Origin: Methylobacteriaceae bacterium | GTDB taxonomy: Bacteria; Pseudomonadota; Alphaproteobacteria; Rhizobiales; Beijerinckiaceae | Reading direction: 5' to 3' | Length of the DNA: 6,454 bases | Assembly (NCBI GenBank): GCA_031272615.1 | Contig: JAISTL010000234.1 | Span: 1-6,454, forward strand | In this document: in pieces, positions 1 to 5,929 of the stretch | How the letters are laid out: each line of letters begins with the position of its first letter | How positions within the stretch are numbered: position 1 is the stretch's first letter | Program-made: the position numbers and the translations under genes | Notes under the pieces: generated by a model | Database searches by the model: none | What the model saw: only the letters and a program-made list of their open reading frames with translations | What the model was told of the DNA's origin: nothing

Positions 1-404
1 CCGGATGTTCCCGATGCCGGGCGCCCCCCATTCCCGCGGAGCGTCGCTTTTGCCGCCATTATTGGCGACAAAGGCCCAGACGTCAATACCGCACACGGCC
101 GCACCCGCAAGGGGGCGCGGAAAATCCCGCCCGGGGACGCCTCCCCCGCGGCGCGGCGGCTCCACCGGGCCTCTGTGACGGGTGTCGCGGCGGTCCGGTT
201 TCCGGTTGCGCCCCGACCCGGTTTCACCGGAGCGGGCACGTGCAGGCCACCACAGGCCGCGCACGCCCGATACCGGGGAGTGTAAGGGGTTCAGCCGAAT
301 CGCGGCGGATGGTCCGCCCGGCTGCGGGGGCTTCGGAAGCACCGGCAACACTTGAAAGTGCCCGAAGAACAACGGCTTTTTATTATATTACAACGGTTTT
401 CCCC

Positions 405-433
405 TTGGCGAATCGATTCGGCAAACTTTTGCC
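405..433. promoter_or_regulatory. Overlapping palindromes, candidate operator
   Basis: Positions 405-424 form a 20-base palindrome with one mismatched pair, built on the perfect 12-base core CGAATCGATTCG (409-420). A second palindrome, GGCAAA-ct-TTTGCC, overlaps it at 420-433. The 14 bases at 405-418 also recur in degenerate form at 429-442 (11 of 14 identical, offset 24). Core palindromes with a central CG are typical of LacI-family operators, but no regulator gene lies in the window, so the regulator is unknown. The site is about 260 bases upstream of the BKACE start, which is far for a simple repressor site unless the promoter is also far upstream. Confidence 0.35.
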
Positions 434-481
434 AAATCGTTTCTCGTAAAATTCAAATCCTTGATTTTGCGCGATTTCAGC

Positions 482-509
482 TTGACGATTTTGTATTATC
501 GCATAGCAT
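482..509 (+). promoter_or_regulatory. Possible sigma-70 promoter (TTGACG / TAGCAT)
   Basis: TTGACG at 482-487 is a good -35 match, and TAGCAT at 504-509 is a weak -10 match after a 16-base spacer. The -10 lies in a short tandem run of GCATA-like units (501-515). It would give a leader of about 170 bases before the BKACE start. This is a pattern match only. Confidence 0.25.
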
Positions 510-547
510 AGCATGATGAGAGAACTAACTTCCGTCAAGTATTAAAC

Positions 548-553
548 TATAAT
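548..553 (+). promoter_or_regulatory. Perfect TATAAT, possible -10 box
   Basis: TATAAT at 548-553 sits in the AT-rich stretch upstream of the BKACE gene. No good -35 hexamer is found 16-18 bases upstream (the best are CTAACT or TAACTT-like), so use of this box would probably need an activator. The leader would be about 130 bases. Confidence 0.3.
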
Positions 554-677
554 GGTTCGGGGAATCTTTTTTCTATCGCAATAACATCGGCATTATCAGC
601 AAGTATTTTGTTCATTGTGCATGTAATGACAAGATACGTGCCGGGTATTACTTACCTTTCGTCTCATTAACGACATC

Positions 678-682
678 AGGAG
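678..682 (+). promoter_or_regulatory. Ribosome binding site of the BKACE gene
   Basis: AGGAG lies seven bases before the ATG at 690. It supports that start, which also agrees with the usual N-terminus of the family (short beta strand followed by a Thr-Gly turn). Confidence 0.8.
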
Positions 683-689
683 TTGACAC

Positions 690-1481
690 ATGAGCAAAAT
701 CATTCTGACGGCGGCCAGCACCGGAAACAAGTGGAAGAAATCGGACAACCCCAACATTCCCTACACGGTGCAGGAAATCATCGATGACGGTGTGGAGGCC
801 TTCAAGGCGGGCGCGTCCATGTTGCATATCCACGCCCGGGATGACGACGGAACCCCGACGTTCAATCCCGACAAGTTTGCGCAAATCATCGACGCCTACA
901 AGAGCCAATGCCCCGGCGCCGTCATTCAGATGTCCGTCGGCGGGATGCAGGGCCAGACGCAGAAGTATCTCGAGCCTCTTTTGAAGCTGCGTCCGGATGT
1001 GGCCTCCTTCAACCTGACCGAGCCGGAAGAAGACACCCGGTATATGGAGGAAATGTTTGCGAAATATGGCGTCAAACCTGTCATCGAGTGTTTCTCCTTC
1101 GACATGCTGCGCCAGGTTCACGCCATGCTGGCGGCGGGCAAACTGAAGACGCCGCTGTTCATCGAGGTTCTGTTTGAACTGAAGGACGAGGGGCGTGATT
1201 TTGCGGCGATTTCGAACCAGCTGTTCGAGTATTCCCGTTGGATACCCGAAGGCGCGGTGTGGTCGCAGACCCGTGGCGGCTCCAGCCACATCAAGCTGCA
1301 GGCCATCACCTCGGCGGTTGGCGGCCATATCCGGACCGGCCTTGAAGACTGCATCAGGAGATTGGACGGCGAGTATGTGAAGAGCTCGGCCGAACTGATC
1401 GCCCAGGCCGCCGTCATCGCGGAAAAGATGGGCAGATCCGTCGCCACCGGCGCCGAGGCAAAACAAATTCTCAGCCTTTGA
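690..1481 (+). CDS. BKACE-family (DUF849) beta-keto acid cleavage enzyme
   Basis: The 263-residue protein fits the BKACE/DUF849 family, Zn-dependent TIM-barrel enzymes that condense a beta-keto acid with acetyl-CoA and cleave it to acetoacetate and a new acyl-CoA. The family was founded on the 3-keto-5-aminohexanoate cleavage enzyme Kce. Seen directly: HIH at 46-48 (metal ligands, same numbering as I recall for Kce), Ser82 in a SVGG turn, Glu133, and GGHIRTGLED at 211-220, where Arg215, Glu219 (third metal ligand) and Asp220 match the catalytic region. The tail (SSAELIAQAAVIAEKMGR, then VATGAEAKQIL) is also typical. The length is slightly short for the family (about 270-310), mostly in the middle. 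Kce Glu14, which contacts the substrate amine, aligns without gaps to Lys14, followed by Trp15-Lys16-Lys17. The substrate is therefore probably not the Kce substrate. The gene sits 308 bases upstream of a TRAP transporter on the same strand. Family assignment is firm; the reaction is inferred. Confidence 0.9.
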   Translation: MSKIILTAASTGNKWKKSDNPNIPYTVQEIIDDGVEAFKAGASMLHIHARDDDGTPTFNPDKFAQIIDAYKSQCPGAVIQMSVGGMQGQTQKYLEPLLKLRPDVASFNLTEPEEDTRYMEEMFAKYGVKPVIECFSFDMLRQVHAMLAAGKLKTPLFIEVLFELKDEGRDFAAISNQLFEYSRWIPEGAVWSQTRGGSSHIKLQAITSAVGGHIRTGLEDCIRRLDGEYVKSSAELIAQAAVIAEKMGRSVATGAEAKQILSL

Positions 1482-1489
1482 CACATTTT

Positions 1490-1516
1490 CCGCGAATCCG
1501 GAGACCGGGTTTGCGG
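1490..1516 (+). terminator. Stem-loop directly after the BKACE gene
   Basis: A 12-base-pair stem (1490-1501 with 1505-1516) closes on the three bases AGA. Ten pairs are Watson-Crick and two are G-U, when read as plus-strand RNA. It begins eight bases after the BKACE stop codon. No T-run follows (the next bases are CAAGAACGTG), so it is not a canonical intrinsic terminator. It may act as a leaky terminator or as a 3' end that protects the mRNA from exonucleases. Confidence 0.45.
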
Positions 1517-1543
1517 CAAGAACGTGCAGCGGCTTCAAGTACC

Positions 1544-1594
1544 TGGAGCGAATTCCGCCAATGGATTGATTCAATCCAAACGGAATTCGCTCCA
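1544..1594. repeat. Composite palindrome between BKACE gene and dctP
   Basis: The outer arms are perfect over 14 bases (TGGAGCGAATTCCG at 1544-1557, its reverse complement at 1581-1594). A second perfect inverted repeat sits inside (TGGATTGA at 1562-1569 and TCAATCCA at 1571-1578, around one base). The two stems are separated by four unpaired bases on the left and two on the right. No T-run follows on either strand. The shape resembles dispersed palindromic repeats found between bacterial genes, or a large protein-binding site. No second copy is in the window, so repetitiveness cannot be judged here. Confidence 0.6.
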
Positions 1595-1789
1595 TCGCTT
1601 TGGTCATGAGCCGCGAAACACATCGGCGTTCCCGGGGCTGCCAATACGGCGTTTCGCATATTCCGGGTAATGTCTTCCCCCCGCTCAGTCGGACGGGGCG
1701 GATTTATACGGATGCCGACAGCGTGTGTCGGGATGATCGCACATCTGAATTCAAATGATAATCACACAACTGAAACCAGGGAGGTTCTC
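1595..1789. other. Intergenic region upstream of dctP
   Basis: About 195 bases with no supportable gene. An upstream ATG at 1670 is in frame with dctP, but the 40 extra residues lack a ribosome binding site and would bury the signal peptide. A short inverted repeat (CCGACA at 1715-1720, TGTCGG at 1726-1731) lies 58 bases before the dctP start. I could not identify a convincing promoter. The AT-rich bases at 1745-1775 immediately precede the ribosome binding site. Confidence 0.5.
1778..1784 (+). promoter_or_regulatory. Ribosome binding site of dctP, fixes its start
   Basis: AGGGAGG ends five bases before the ATG at 1790. It selects this codon over the in-frame ATG at 1670, and the result is a normal Sec signal peptide at the N-terminus. 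Confidence 0.85.
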
Positions 1790-2770
1790 ATGAAAAATCG
1801 TGCTGTTTCTCTTGCTGCCGCCGCCCTAATTGCCGTGGGCCTTTCATCAGTTTCCGCTTCGGCGGAGGAATTGATACTGACGCATGTATTCGGCGTCAAC
1901 AGCCTTGAAAACAAGGCGGCCATGCGCCTCGCCGACACCATCAAGGAAAAGTCCGGCGGCAAATACACCGTGTCGGTGTTTCCCGCCAGTCAGCTGGGCG
2001 GATTCACGGAGATGGTACAGCAGATGCGTACCGGCACCGTTCATTTGAGTATCATCAGCACGGTGGTTTTCGGTAGTATCGACGAACTCCTGTGCCTGGA
2101 CGCCTGGCCCTTCATGTTTGACAGTCGTGAGGAATTCGAGCGCGGATACCGCAGCGAGGCGGGCCAGGCGTTTCTCAAGGAATTCCAGAAGTTGACCGGC
2201 ATTGTTCCGTTGACGCCGTTCTACAAGAGCTTCCGGCAGATCGCCATCAACAGGGACGCCAATACCCTCGACGACCTCAAGGGGCTGAAGATCCGCATGC
2301 CGGGCTTCAACATGGTTCTGGATTCCTTCAAGAATTTCGGCATTGCGCCGACGCCCATGGCGGTGAGCGAAATGTTTACCGCCATGCAGCAGGGCGTGGT
2401 CAACGGTGTCGAATGGGAAATGCAAAATCTGGCCGATATCGGCATTCAGGAGGTCGCCAAAACTCTGGTGGTGGTGAATTACAGCGCCGCCAACTATGTC
2501 TGGCCCATGCCGGAGAAATTCTTCAACTCGCTGCCGCCGGAAGATCAGAAAATGATTACCGATGCGGCCCAGGAGTGCGCGTCCTGGTTCAGTGACGAGG
2601 TGGAAGGGTATGCCGCGGACGCCTACAAGAAATTCGAAGAAGCCAAGGTGAAGATTATCAAGCCCGACACAAGCGAATGGCGCACGATCACCAACACCGT
2701 GCTTGCCAAGCAGTATCCGAAGATCTTCGAATATGCCGACGCCATGAGCAAAGCGGGTAAAGCGAAATGA
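1790..2770 (+). CDS. dctP: TRAP transporter solute-binding protein, DctP family
   Basis: This 326-residue periplasmic protein captures an organic acid for a tripartite, ion-gradient-driven TRAP transporter. Residues 1-25 form a Sec signal peptide: K2 and R4, a hydrophobic run at 5-18, and an ASA|E cleavage site after Ala25. The mature part has the DctP pattern: an opening strand ELILTHVFG, then FPASQLGG at 64-71, and the hinge segment LKGLKIRMPG at 163-172. Arg169 there corresponds to the conserved arginine that salt-bridges the ligand carboxylate in characterised family members. The sequence QQGVVNGVEWEMQN (200-213) corresponds to the conserved QxGVVDG region; the following positions are often E-x-P in relatives but read E-W-E-M here, in the binding-cleft region. 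The stop codon overlaps the dctQ start by four bases. The carboxylate ligand is likely from Arg169, but its identity is unknown. The symbol is the generic family name. Confidence 0.93.
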   Translation: MKNRAVSLAAAALIAVGLSSVSASAEELILTHVFGVNSLENKAAMRLADTIKEKSGGKYTVSVFPASQLGGFTEMVQQMRTGTVHLSIISTVVFGSIDELLCLDAWPFMFDSREEFERGYRSEAGQAFLKEFQKLTGIVPLTPFYKSFRQIAINRDANTLDDLKGLKIRMPGFNMVLDSFKNFGIAPTPMAVSEMFTAMQQGVVNGVEWEMQNLADIGIQEVAKTLVVVNYSAANYVWPMPEKFFNSLPPEDQKMITDAAQECASWFSDEVEGYAADAYKKFEEAKVKIIKPDTSEWRTITNTVLAKQYPKIFEYADAMSKAGKAK

Positions 2771-3288
2771 CAACACCTCCAATACAACGGGAAAATGCTT
2801 TCAGCAGGTTCTGTTCGTATTGCGACACGGTGTTGTGCTGGGTTGGCGTCGGCCTCATGGCGCTTTTGACCGTCACGGTGGGAATCCAGGTTTTCGCGCG
2901 CTATGTGATGAACTCCCCCCTGTCTTGGGGGGAGCAACTCGCGCAGTTTTCATTCATCTGGATGACGCTGCTCGGCGCTGCGCTGGCCACGCGGACAAAC
3001 GACAACCTGGCGGTCACCGCGCTGTATGAGCGGTTTACCGGCAAAAGAAAACACGCCCTGCAAATCCTGATCGATCTGACGGTCATCGTCGTGGCGATCC
3101 TGTGGGCGTATTCCGGAATACTGCAGATCATGTACACTTGGGATCTGTTCGAGGCGGGAATCAACATCCGTCTGGGTATCGTCTACCTGGTCTTCCCGGT
3201 TGCCTTCGCCCTGACCATGCTGTTCGCCGCCGAGGACATCATCAAAAATGTCGCGATGCTGCGCGGGAAACAGGAGGGCGAACCATGA
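2767..3288 (+). CDS. dctQ: TRAP transporter small permease, DctQ family
   Basis: The 173-residue inner-membrane protein has four predicted helices at about 22-44, 57-75, 97-118 and 136-156. The family signature is present: ARYVMNSPLSWGEQLAQFSF (44-63), with the W-G-E-Q segment opening helix 2. In the family this subunit pairs with the large permease and contributes to the scaffold that docks the binding protein. The length is normal. Its ATG overlaps the dctP stop (ATGA) and the upstream bases show only a weak ribosome binding site, so translation is probably coupled to dctP. Its own stop overlaps the dctM start in the same way. DctQ proteins are poorly conserved, so the assignment rests on topology, the signature and its position between dctP and dctM. 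Confidence 0.92.
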   Translation: MTTPPIQRENAFSRFCSYCDTVLCWVGVGLMALLTVTVGIQVFARYVMNSPLSWGEQLAQFSFIWMTLLGAALATRTNDNLAVTALYERFTGKRKHALQILIDLTVIVVAILWAYSGILQIMYTWDLFEAGINIRLGIVYLVFPVAFALTMLFAAEDIIKNVAMLRGKQEGEP

Positions 3289-4544
3289 TGCTTGTCGTGT
3301 TCCTCGTGTTCGTGCTCTGCATCGCCCTCGGTCTGCCGCTGGTATATGCCATGGGCCTGGCCGGGTTCCTCGGGTCGGCGCATCTGTCGCCGACCATTCT
3401 GGCCCAGCAGCTGTTCCTCGGGCTCAACAACTTCGCCTACGTGGCGATTCCGTTGTTCATCATCATGGGCAACCTGATGACGGAATGCGGATTGACGCTG
3501 CGTCTGGTCAACTTCGCCAACGCTCTGTTCGGGCATTTCCGCGGCGGGCTGGCCATTGTCTGTATGGCGGCGGGCGCTTTTTTCGCCGCGATTTCCGGGT
3601 CTTCCGTCGCCTCAACGGCATCGTTGGGGTCCATTCTCATTCCGTCCATGAAAAACGAGGGGTATGACGCCGGATTTGCCGGGGCGGTCGTCGCCGCCGC
3701 CGGAAGTCTCGGCCCCATCATTCCGCCGAGTATTCTGCTGGTGATTTACGCCTCACAGGTTGGCGTTTCCGTCGGCGCCATGTTCGCCGCCGGCATTGCG
3801 CCGGGTGTCCTCAGTTCACTGCTGTACATCATCGTCGCCTCGCGTATCGCCCGTAAACGGAACTATCCGCCGCATCCGAAGGCAACGTTGGGTGAAGTCA
3901 AAACCTCAATCATTGCCGCCCTCCCCGCCCTGATTGTGCCCGCGCTGATTCTGGCGGGGGTGTGTTTCGGCGTCTTCACGGTGACCGAATCCGCCGGAAT
4001 AGCCTCCATTTACGCTTTGCTGTTCTGCCTCATCGTCAGGGTGCGCGGCCGGGTGATTGGTCAGGTGGCCCTCTCGGCGTTCCGGGAAACCGCCGCCATC
4101 ACCTTCGTCATCGGCGCTTCCTCGGTGATAGCGTGGGTCATCACCCGGGCGCAGGTGCCGCAGTCGCTGGTCAATTTTGTGGTGGCTCAGAATCTGCCGT
4201 GGATTCTGGTGTTCCTGTTCATCAACGTTCTCCTCATCGTCTTCGGCATGTTCCTGGCGCCCGCCGCCGCGTTGGTTCTGGCGACGCCCCTGCTGCTGCC
4301 GCTGGCGAAAGCCTACGGCATGGGCAGCATCCAGTTCGGCATGTTGATGGTTTACAACCTCAATCTCGGCATATTGACTCCGCCGGTGGCCATCAGCCTG
4401 TTCATGAACGCCAAAATGTCCGGAACAACCTTCGAGGTGCAGGTCCGCGAGGCTTTGCCGTTCCTGGTCATTTCCTTCATCGTCCTGATCCTGTTGAATG
4501 TGTTTCCGTGGATGTCGACGGGGCTGGTCAATCTGATGCGCTGA
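3285..4544 (+). CDS. dctM: TRAP transporter large permease, DctM family
   Basis: The 419-residue inner-membrane subunit carries the transport pathway. The start at 3285 is preceded by AGGAGGG (3272-3278, six-base spacing) and overlaps the dctQ stop by four bases; a second ATG follows at 3288. The open frame extends back to 3102, but those extra residues are hydrophilic and lie within dctQ. The protein is hydrophobic throughout. Family motifs in order: GSSVASTASLGSILIPSM (105-122), GPIIPPSI (143-150), FGVFTVTESAGIA (228-240), then GMFLAPAAALVLATPLLLPL (321-340) and GILTPPVAISLF (362-373). The two proline-rich segments correspond to the paired hairpin/ion-binding halves of this transporter fold. 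Relatives often have an acidic residue where Ala325 stands in GMFLAP. About 88% of the first 60 codons end in G or C. It is the last gene of the operon and is followed by a terminator. Confidence 0.95.
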   Translation: MMLVVFLVFVLCIALGLPLVYAMGLAGFLGSAHLSPTILAQQLFLGLNNFAYVAIPLFIIMGNLMTECGLTLRLVNFANALFGHFRGGLAIVCMAAGAFFAAISGSSVASTASLGSILIPSMKNEGYDAGFAGAVVAAAGSLGPIIPPSILLVIYASQVGVSVGAMFAAGIAPGVLSSLLYIIVASRIARKRNYPPHPKATLGEVKTSIIAALPALIVPALILAGVCFGVFTVTESAGIASIYALLFCLIVRVRGRVIGQVALSAFRETAAITFVIGASSVIAWVITRAQVPQSLVNFVVAQNLPWILVFLFINVLLIVFGMFLAPAAALVLATPLLLPLAKAYGMGSIQFGMLMVYNLNLGILTPPVAISLFMNAKMSGTTFEVQVREALPFLVISFIVLILLNVFPWMSTGLVNLMR

Positions 4545-4590
4545 AACGGGTGTTCAGTCGCGGCGATGCTTCGTATCGCATGACTATAAA

Positions 4591-4646
4591 GTGCGGAAAG
4601 CTGCGGGTCGTCTTCCGATGGTCCGCCGCTTTCCGCACGAGTTTTT
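4591..4646 (+). terminator. Intrinsic terminator of the dctPQM operon
   Basis: Eleven perfect base pairs (GTGCGGAAAGC at 4591-4601, GCTTTCCGCAC at 4628-4638) are extended after one mismatch by about ten more pairs, including G-U pairs, to a small TTCC loop. The sequence GAG plus five T follows at 4639-4646. It starts 46 bases after the dctM stop. On the other strand the stem is followed by TTTATAG, a weaker T-run, so it may also stop transcription from the convergent dehydrogenase gene, whose stop is 14 bases to its right. Confidence 0.88.
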
Positions 4647-4660
4647 GCAGAGAGTTATTG

Positions 4661-5617
4661 TTATTGATTGACGACGTTCGCCGGGGAGCCCTGGAGAAAC
4701 GCTTTCACATTGCTCACGACGATATCCATGATGCGGCTGCGGCACTCGATCGACGCCCACGAAATGTGAGGCGTGATAATGCAGTTCTTTGCGTTCAGGA
4801 GCGGATTGTCGCTCCGGATGGGTTCCGCCGACACCACATCCAGCCCGGCCGCCCGGATTTTACCGGAATTGAGGGCGTCGGCGACATCCTGCTCGTGAAT
4901 CAGCGGCCCGCGCGAGTTGTTGATGAGTATCACGCCGTCTTTCATTTTCGCGATTGTCTCGCTGCGGATGATTGCCCGGGTTTCGTCCGTCAGATTGCAG
5001 TGCAGCGCGATGACATCCGATTCGGCGAACAGGCGATCGAGCGGAACATAATCGGCGATGAGCTTACCCTGGTCGTTTTGAAACTTGTCGTGTGCCAGCA
5101 CCGACATGCCGAGGGCGCGGTATATGCGGCCGGTGGTTTGCCCGATCCGCCCGAACCCGATGATGCCGATGGTTTTGCCGGCGAGTTCCATCAGCGGGTA
5201 ATCCCAAAAACACCAATCGACGTTTGAGGCCCAACGGCCCTGCCTGACGGCGTGATCGTGATGGCCCACCCGGTTGGCGATTTCCAGCAGCAGCGCGACA
5301 GCGAATTGCGCCACCGCGGCCGTTCCGTAGGCGGGCACGTTGGACACCGGTATCCCTTTCTCCCGTGCCGCCGCCACATCGACGACATCATACCCGGTGG
5401 CGAGAATCGCGATGAAGCGCAGGTTCGGGCAGAGGTCCATGGTCGCGCGGGATATCGGCGTTTTGTTGGTGACGGCAATCTCCGCGTCACCGATACGTGA
5501 AACGATGTCCGCCGCCGCGGTGCGCTCCCACACCGTGAGCGCACCGAGCGCCTTCAGCCCAGACCAGCTCAAATCGCCCGGGTTTTCCGTATAGCCGTCC
5601 AATACCACTATTTTCAT
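4661..5617 (-). CDS. NAD-dependent D-2-hydroxyacid dehydrogenase (glycerate/hydroxypyruvate reductase-like)
   Basis: The 318-residue cytoplasmic enzyme interconverts a D-2-hydroxy acid and its 2-oxo acid. The Rossmann motif GFGRIG lies at 154-159, and Asp177 at the end of the second strand (LAHD) favours NAD over NADP. The catalytic triad of the family is complete: Arg236 in NNSRGPL, Glu265 in VVSAEP and His284 in TPHISWAS. The substrate loop ATGYDVVD (73-80) and the tail FLQGSPANVVN resemble glycerate dehydrogenases (HprA type) more than lactate or phosphoglycerate enzymes. The length is typical and there is no ACT regulatory domain. The start at 5617 is chosen because AGGAG (complement of 5624-5628) lies six bases before it; an in-frame upstream extension to 5674 lacks such support. 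The gene converges on the TRAP operon. GC-rich third codon positions match that operon and not the genes to its right. The exact substrate is uncertain. Confidence 0.92.
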   Translation of the reverse strand: MKIVVLDGYTENPGDLSWSGLKALGALTVWERTAAADIVSRIGDAEIAVTNKTPISRATMDLCPNLRFIAILATGYDVVDVAAAREKGIPVSNVPAYGTAAVAQFAVALLLEIANRVGHHDHAVRQGRWASNVDWCFWDYPLMELAGKTIGIIGFGRIGQTTGRIYRALGMSVLAHDKFQNDQGKLIADYVPLDRLFAESDVIALHCNLTDETRAIIRSETIAKMKDGVILINNSRGPLIHEQDVADALNSGKIRAAGLDVVSAEPIRSDNPLLNAKNCIITPHISWASIECRSRIMDIVVSNVKAFLQGSPANVVNQ

Positions 5618-5689
5618 GTCATGCTCCTCTGCCGCCGGGGGTTTATGCCTTCCTGATACCGACAAGTTACACAACCGCCGCGGTCATTT
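5618..5689. other. Short gap upstream of the dehydrogenase gene
   Basis: The 72 bases hold the dehydrogenase ribosome binding site (complement of 5624-5628). I saw no convincing promoter or terminator. The gap is short enough for read-through from the genes to the right, but the change in codon use at this point leaves open a separate transcript. Confidence 0.4.
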
Positions 5690-5929
5690 CTATTGCTCTT
5701 GATTTGACTCTCCAGGTATTGAATCATATGTCGCCGCTTCGCACAGGGTTCCAATGTTAGCCAACGGGACGGTAAATCTAAAAGTTCCGTCGGAAGATAC
5801 CCGCATTTTCAATGCGAGTTCTTCTTCCGCGGAGGCAATTGGCTCTACCGGCACCCGCATCTCAACACCTTCTTGCAATGGTGTATTTCGGTTTTCTTCA
5901 TGAACGCTTTCTTTAGCGGATAAAGACAA
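5690..5929 (-). CDS. Small hypothetical protein, family not recognised
   Basis: An open frame of up to 79 residues begins with TTG and overlaps the end of the second dctM-like gene by 17 bases. A better start may be the ATG for MRVPVEPIASAEEELALKM, about 56 residues, which is preceded by AGAAGG at a seven-base spacing. The product is hydrophilic and rich in Glu, with no membrane segment, signal peptide or motif I recognise. Of 56 codons from that ATG, 26 end in G or C (46%), far below the dehydrogenase next to it. It lies on the same strand and between the permease and dehydrogenase genes. It could be a small accessory protein, a remnant of a larger gene, or not translated at all. Confidence 0.35.
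   Translation of the reverse strand: MSLSAKESVHEENRNTPLQEGVEMRVPVEPIASAEEELALKMRVSSDGTFRFTVPLANIGTLCEAATYDSIPGESNQEQ

Larger units (their letters stand above)
1..689. other. Intergenic region upstream of the BKACE gene, no supportable gene
   Basis: The first ~350 bases are very GC-rich and the following ~300 are AT-rich. Plus frame 1 is open from the left edge to a TAA at 283-285, and the opposite strand in the same register is open from about 387 down to the edge. Both translations are rich in Arg, Pro and Gly over most of their length, lack an ATG start with a ribosome binding site, and match no family I know. Long open frames are expected by chance at this GC content. The AT-rich part (about 360-689) holds palindromes and promoter-like hexamers, listed separately, and looks like the control region of the gene at 690. 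A gene tail entering from the left cannot be excluded. Confidence 0.5.

Noticed and set aside
49..72. Inverted repeat TTTG-c-CGCC...GGCG-a-CAAA
   Set aside because: The stem is short and interrupted, with no T-run after it and no adjacent gene end to give it a role.
1..387. Open frames on both strands at the GC-rich left edge, including a minus-strand stretch reading IDVWAFVANNGGKSD near 40-93
   Set aside because: No ATG start with a ribosome binding site, Arg/Pro/Gly-rich translation over most of the length, no recognised family, and long open frames are expected at this GC content. The short protein-like stretch is not enough to call a gene.
405..424. Possible sigma-54 promoter (TTGGC...GGCA)
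   Set aside because: The GG and GC elements are 12 bases apart, not the required 10, and the symmetry is better explained as a palindrome.
240..449. 69-codon plus-strand frame starting with GTG
   Set aside because: No convincing ribosome binding site, composition changes abruptly with local GC content, and it runs through the candidate operator palindromes.
648..1607. 319-codon frame on the minus strand opposite the BKACE gene
   Set aside because: It mirrors the BKACE gene, whose family motifs are clear. Antisense frames of this kind arise from GC-rich third positions.
1670..1789. N-terminal extension of dctP by 40 residues
   Set aside because: The downstream ATG at 1790 has a strong ribosome binding site and starts a canonical signal peptide, which the extension would bury.
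1847..2782. 311-codon frame on the minus strand opposite dctP
   Set aside because: Shadow of dctP; its translation is His- and Arg-rich with no recognised motif.
3962..5227. 421-codon plus-strand frame spanning the end of dctM, the terminator and the antisense of the dehydrogenase
   Set aside because: It crosses a strong terminator, is out of frame with dctM and antisense to a well-supported enzyme, and shows no family features.
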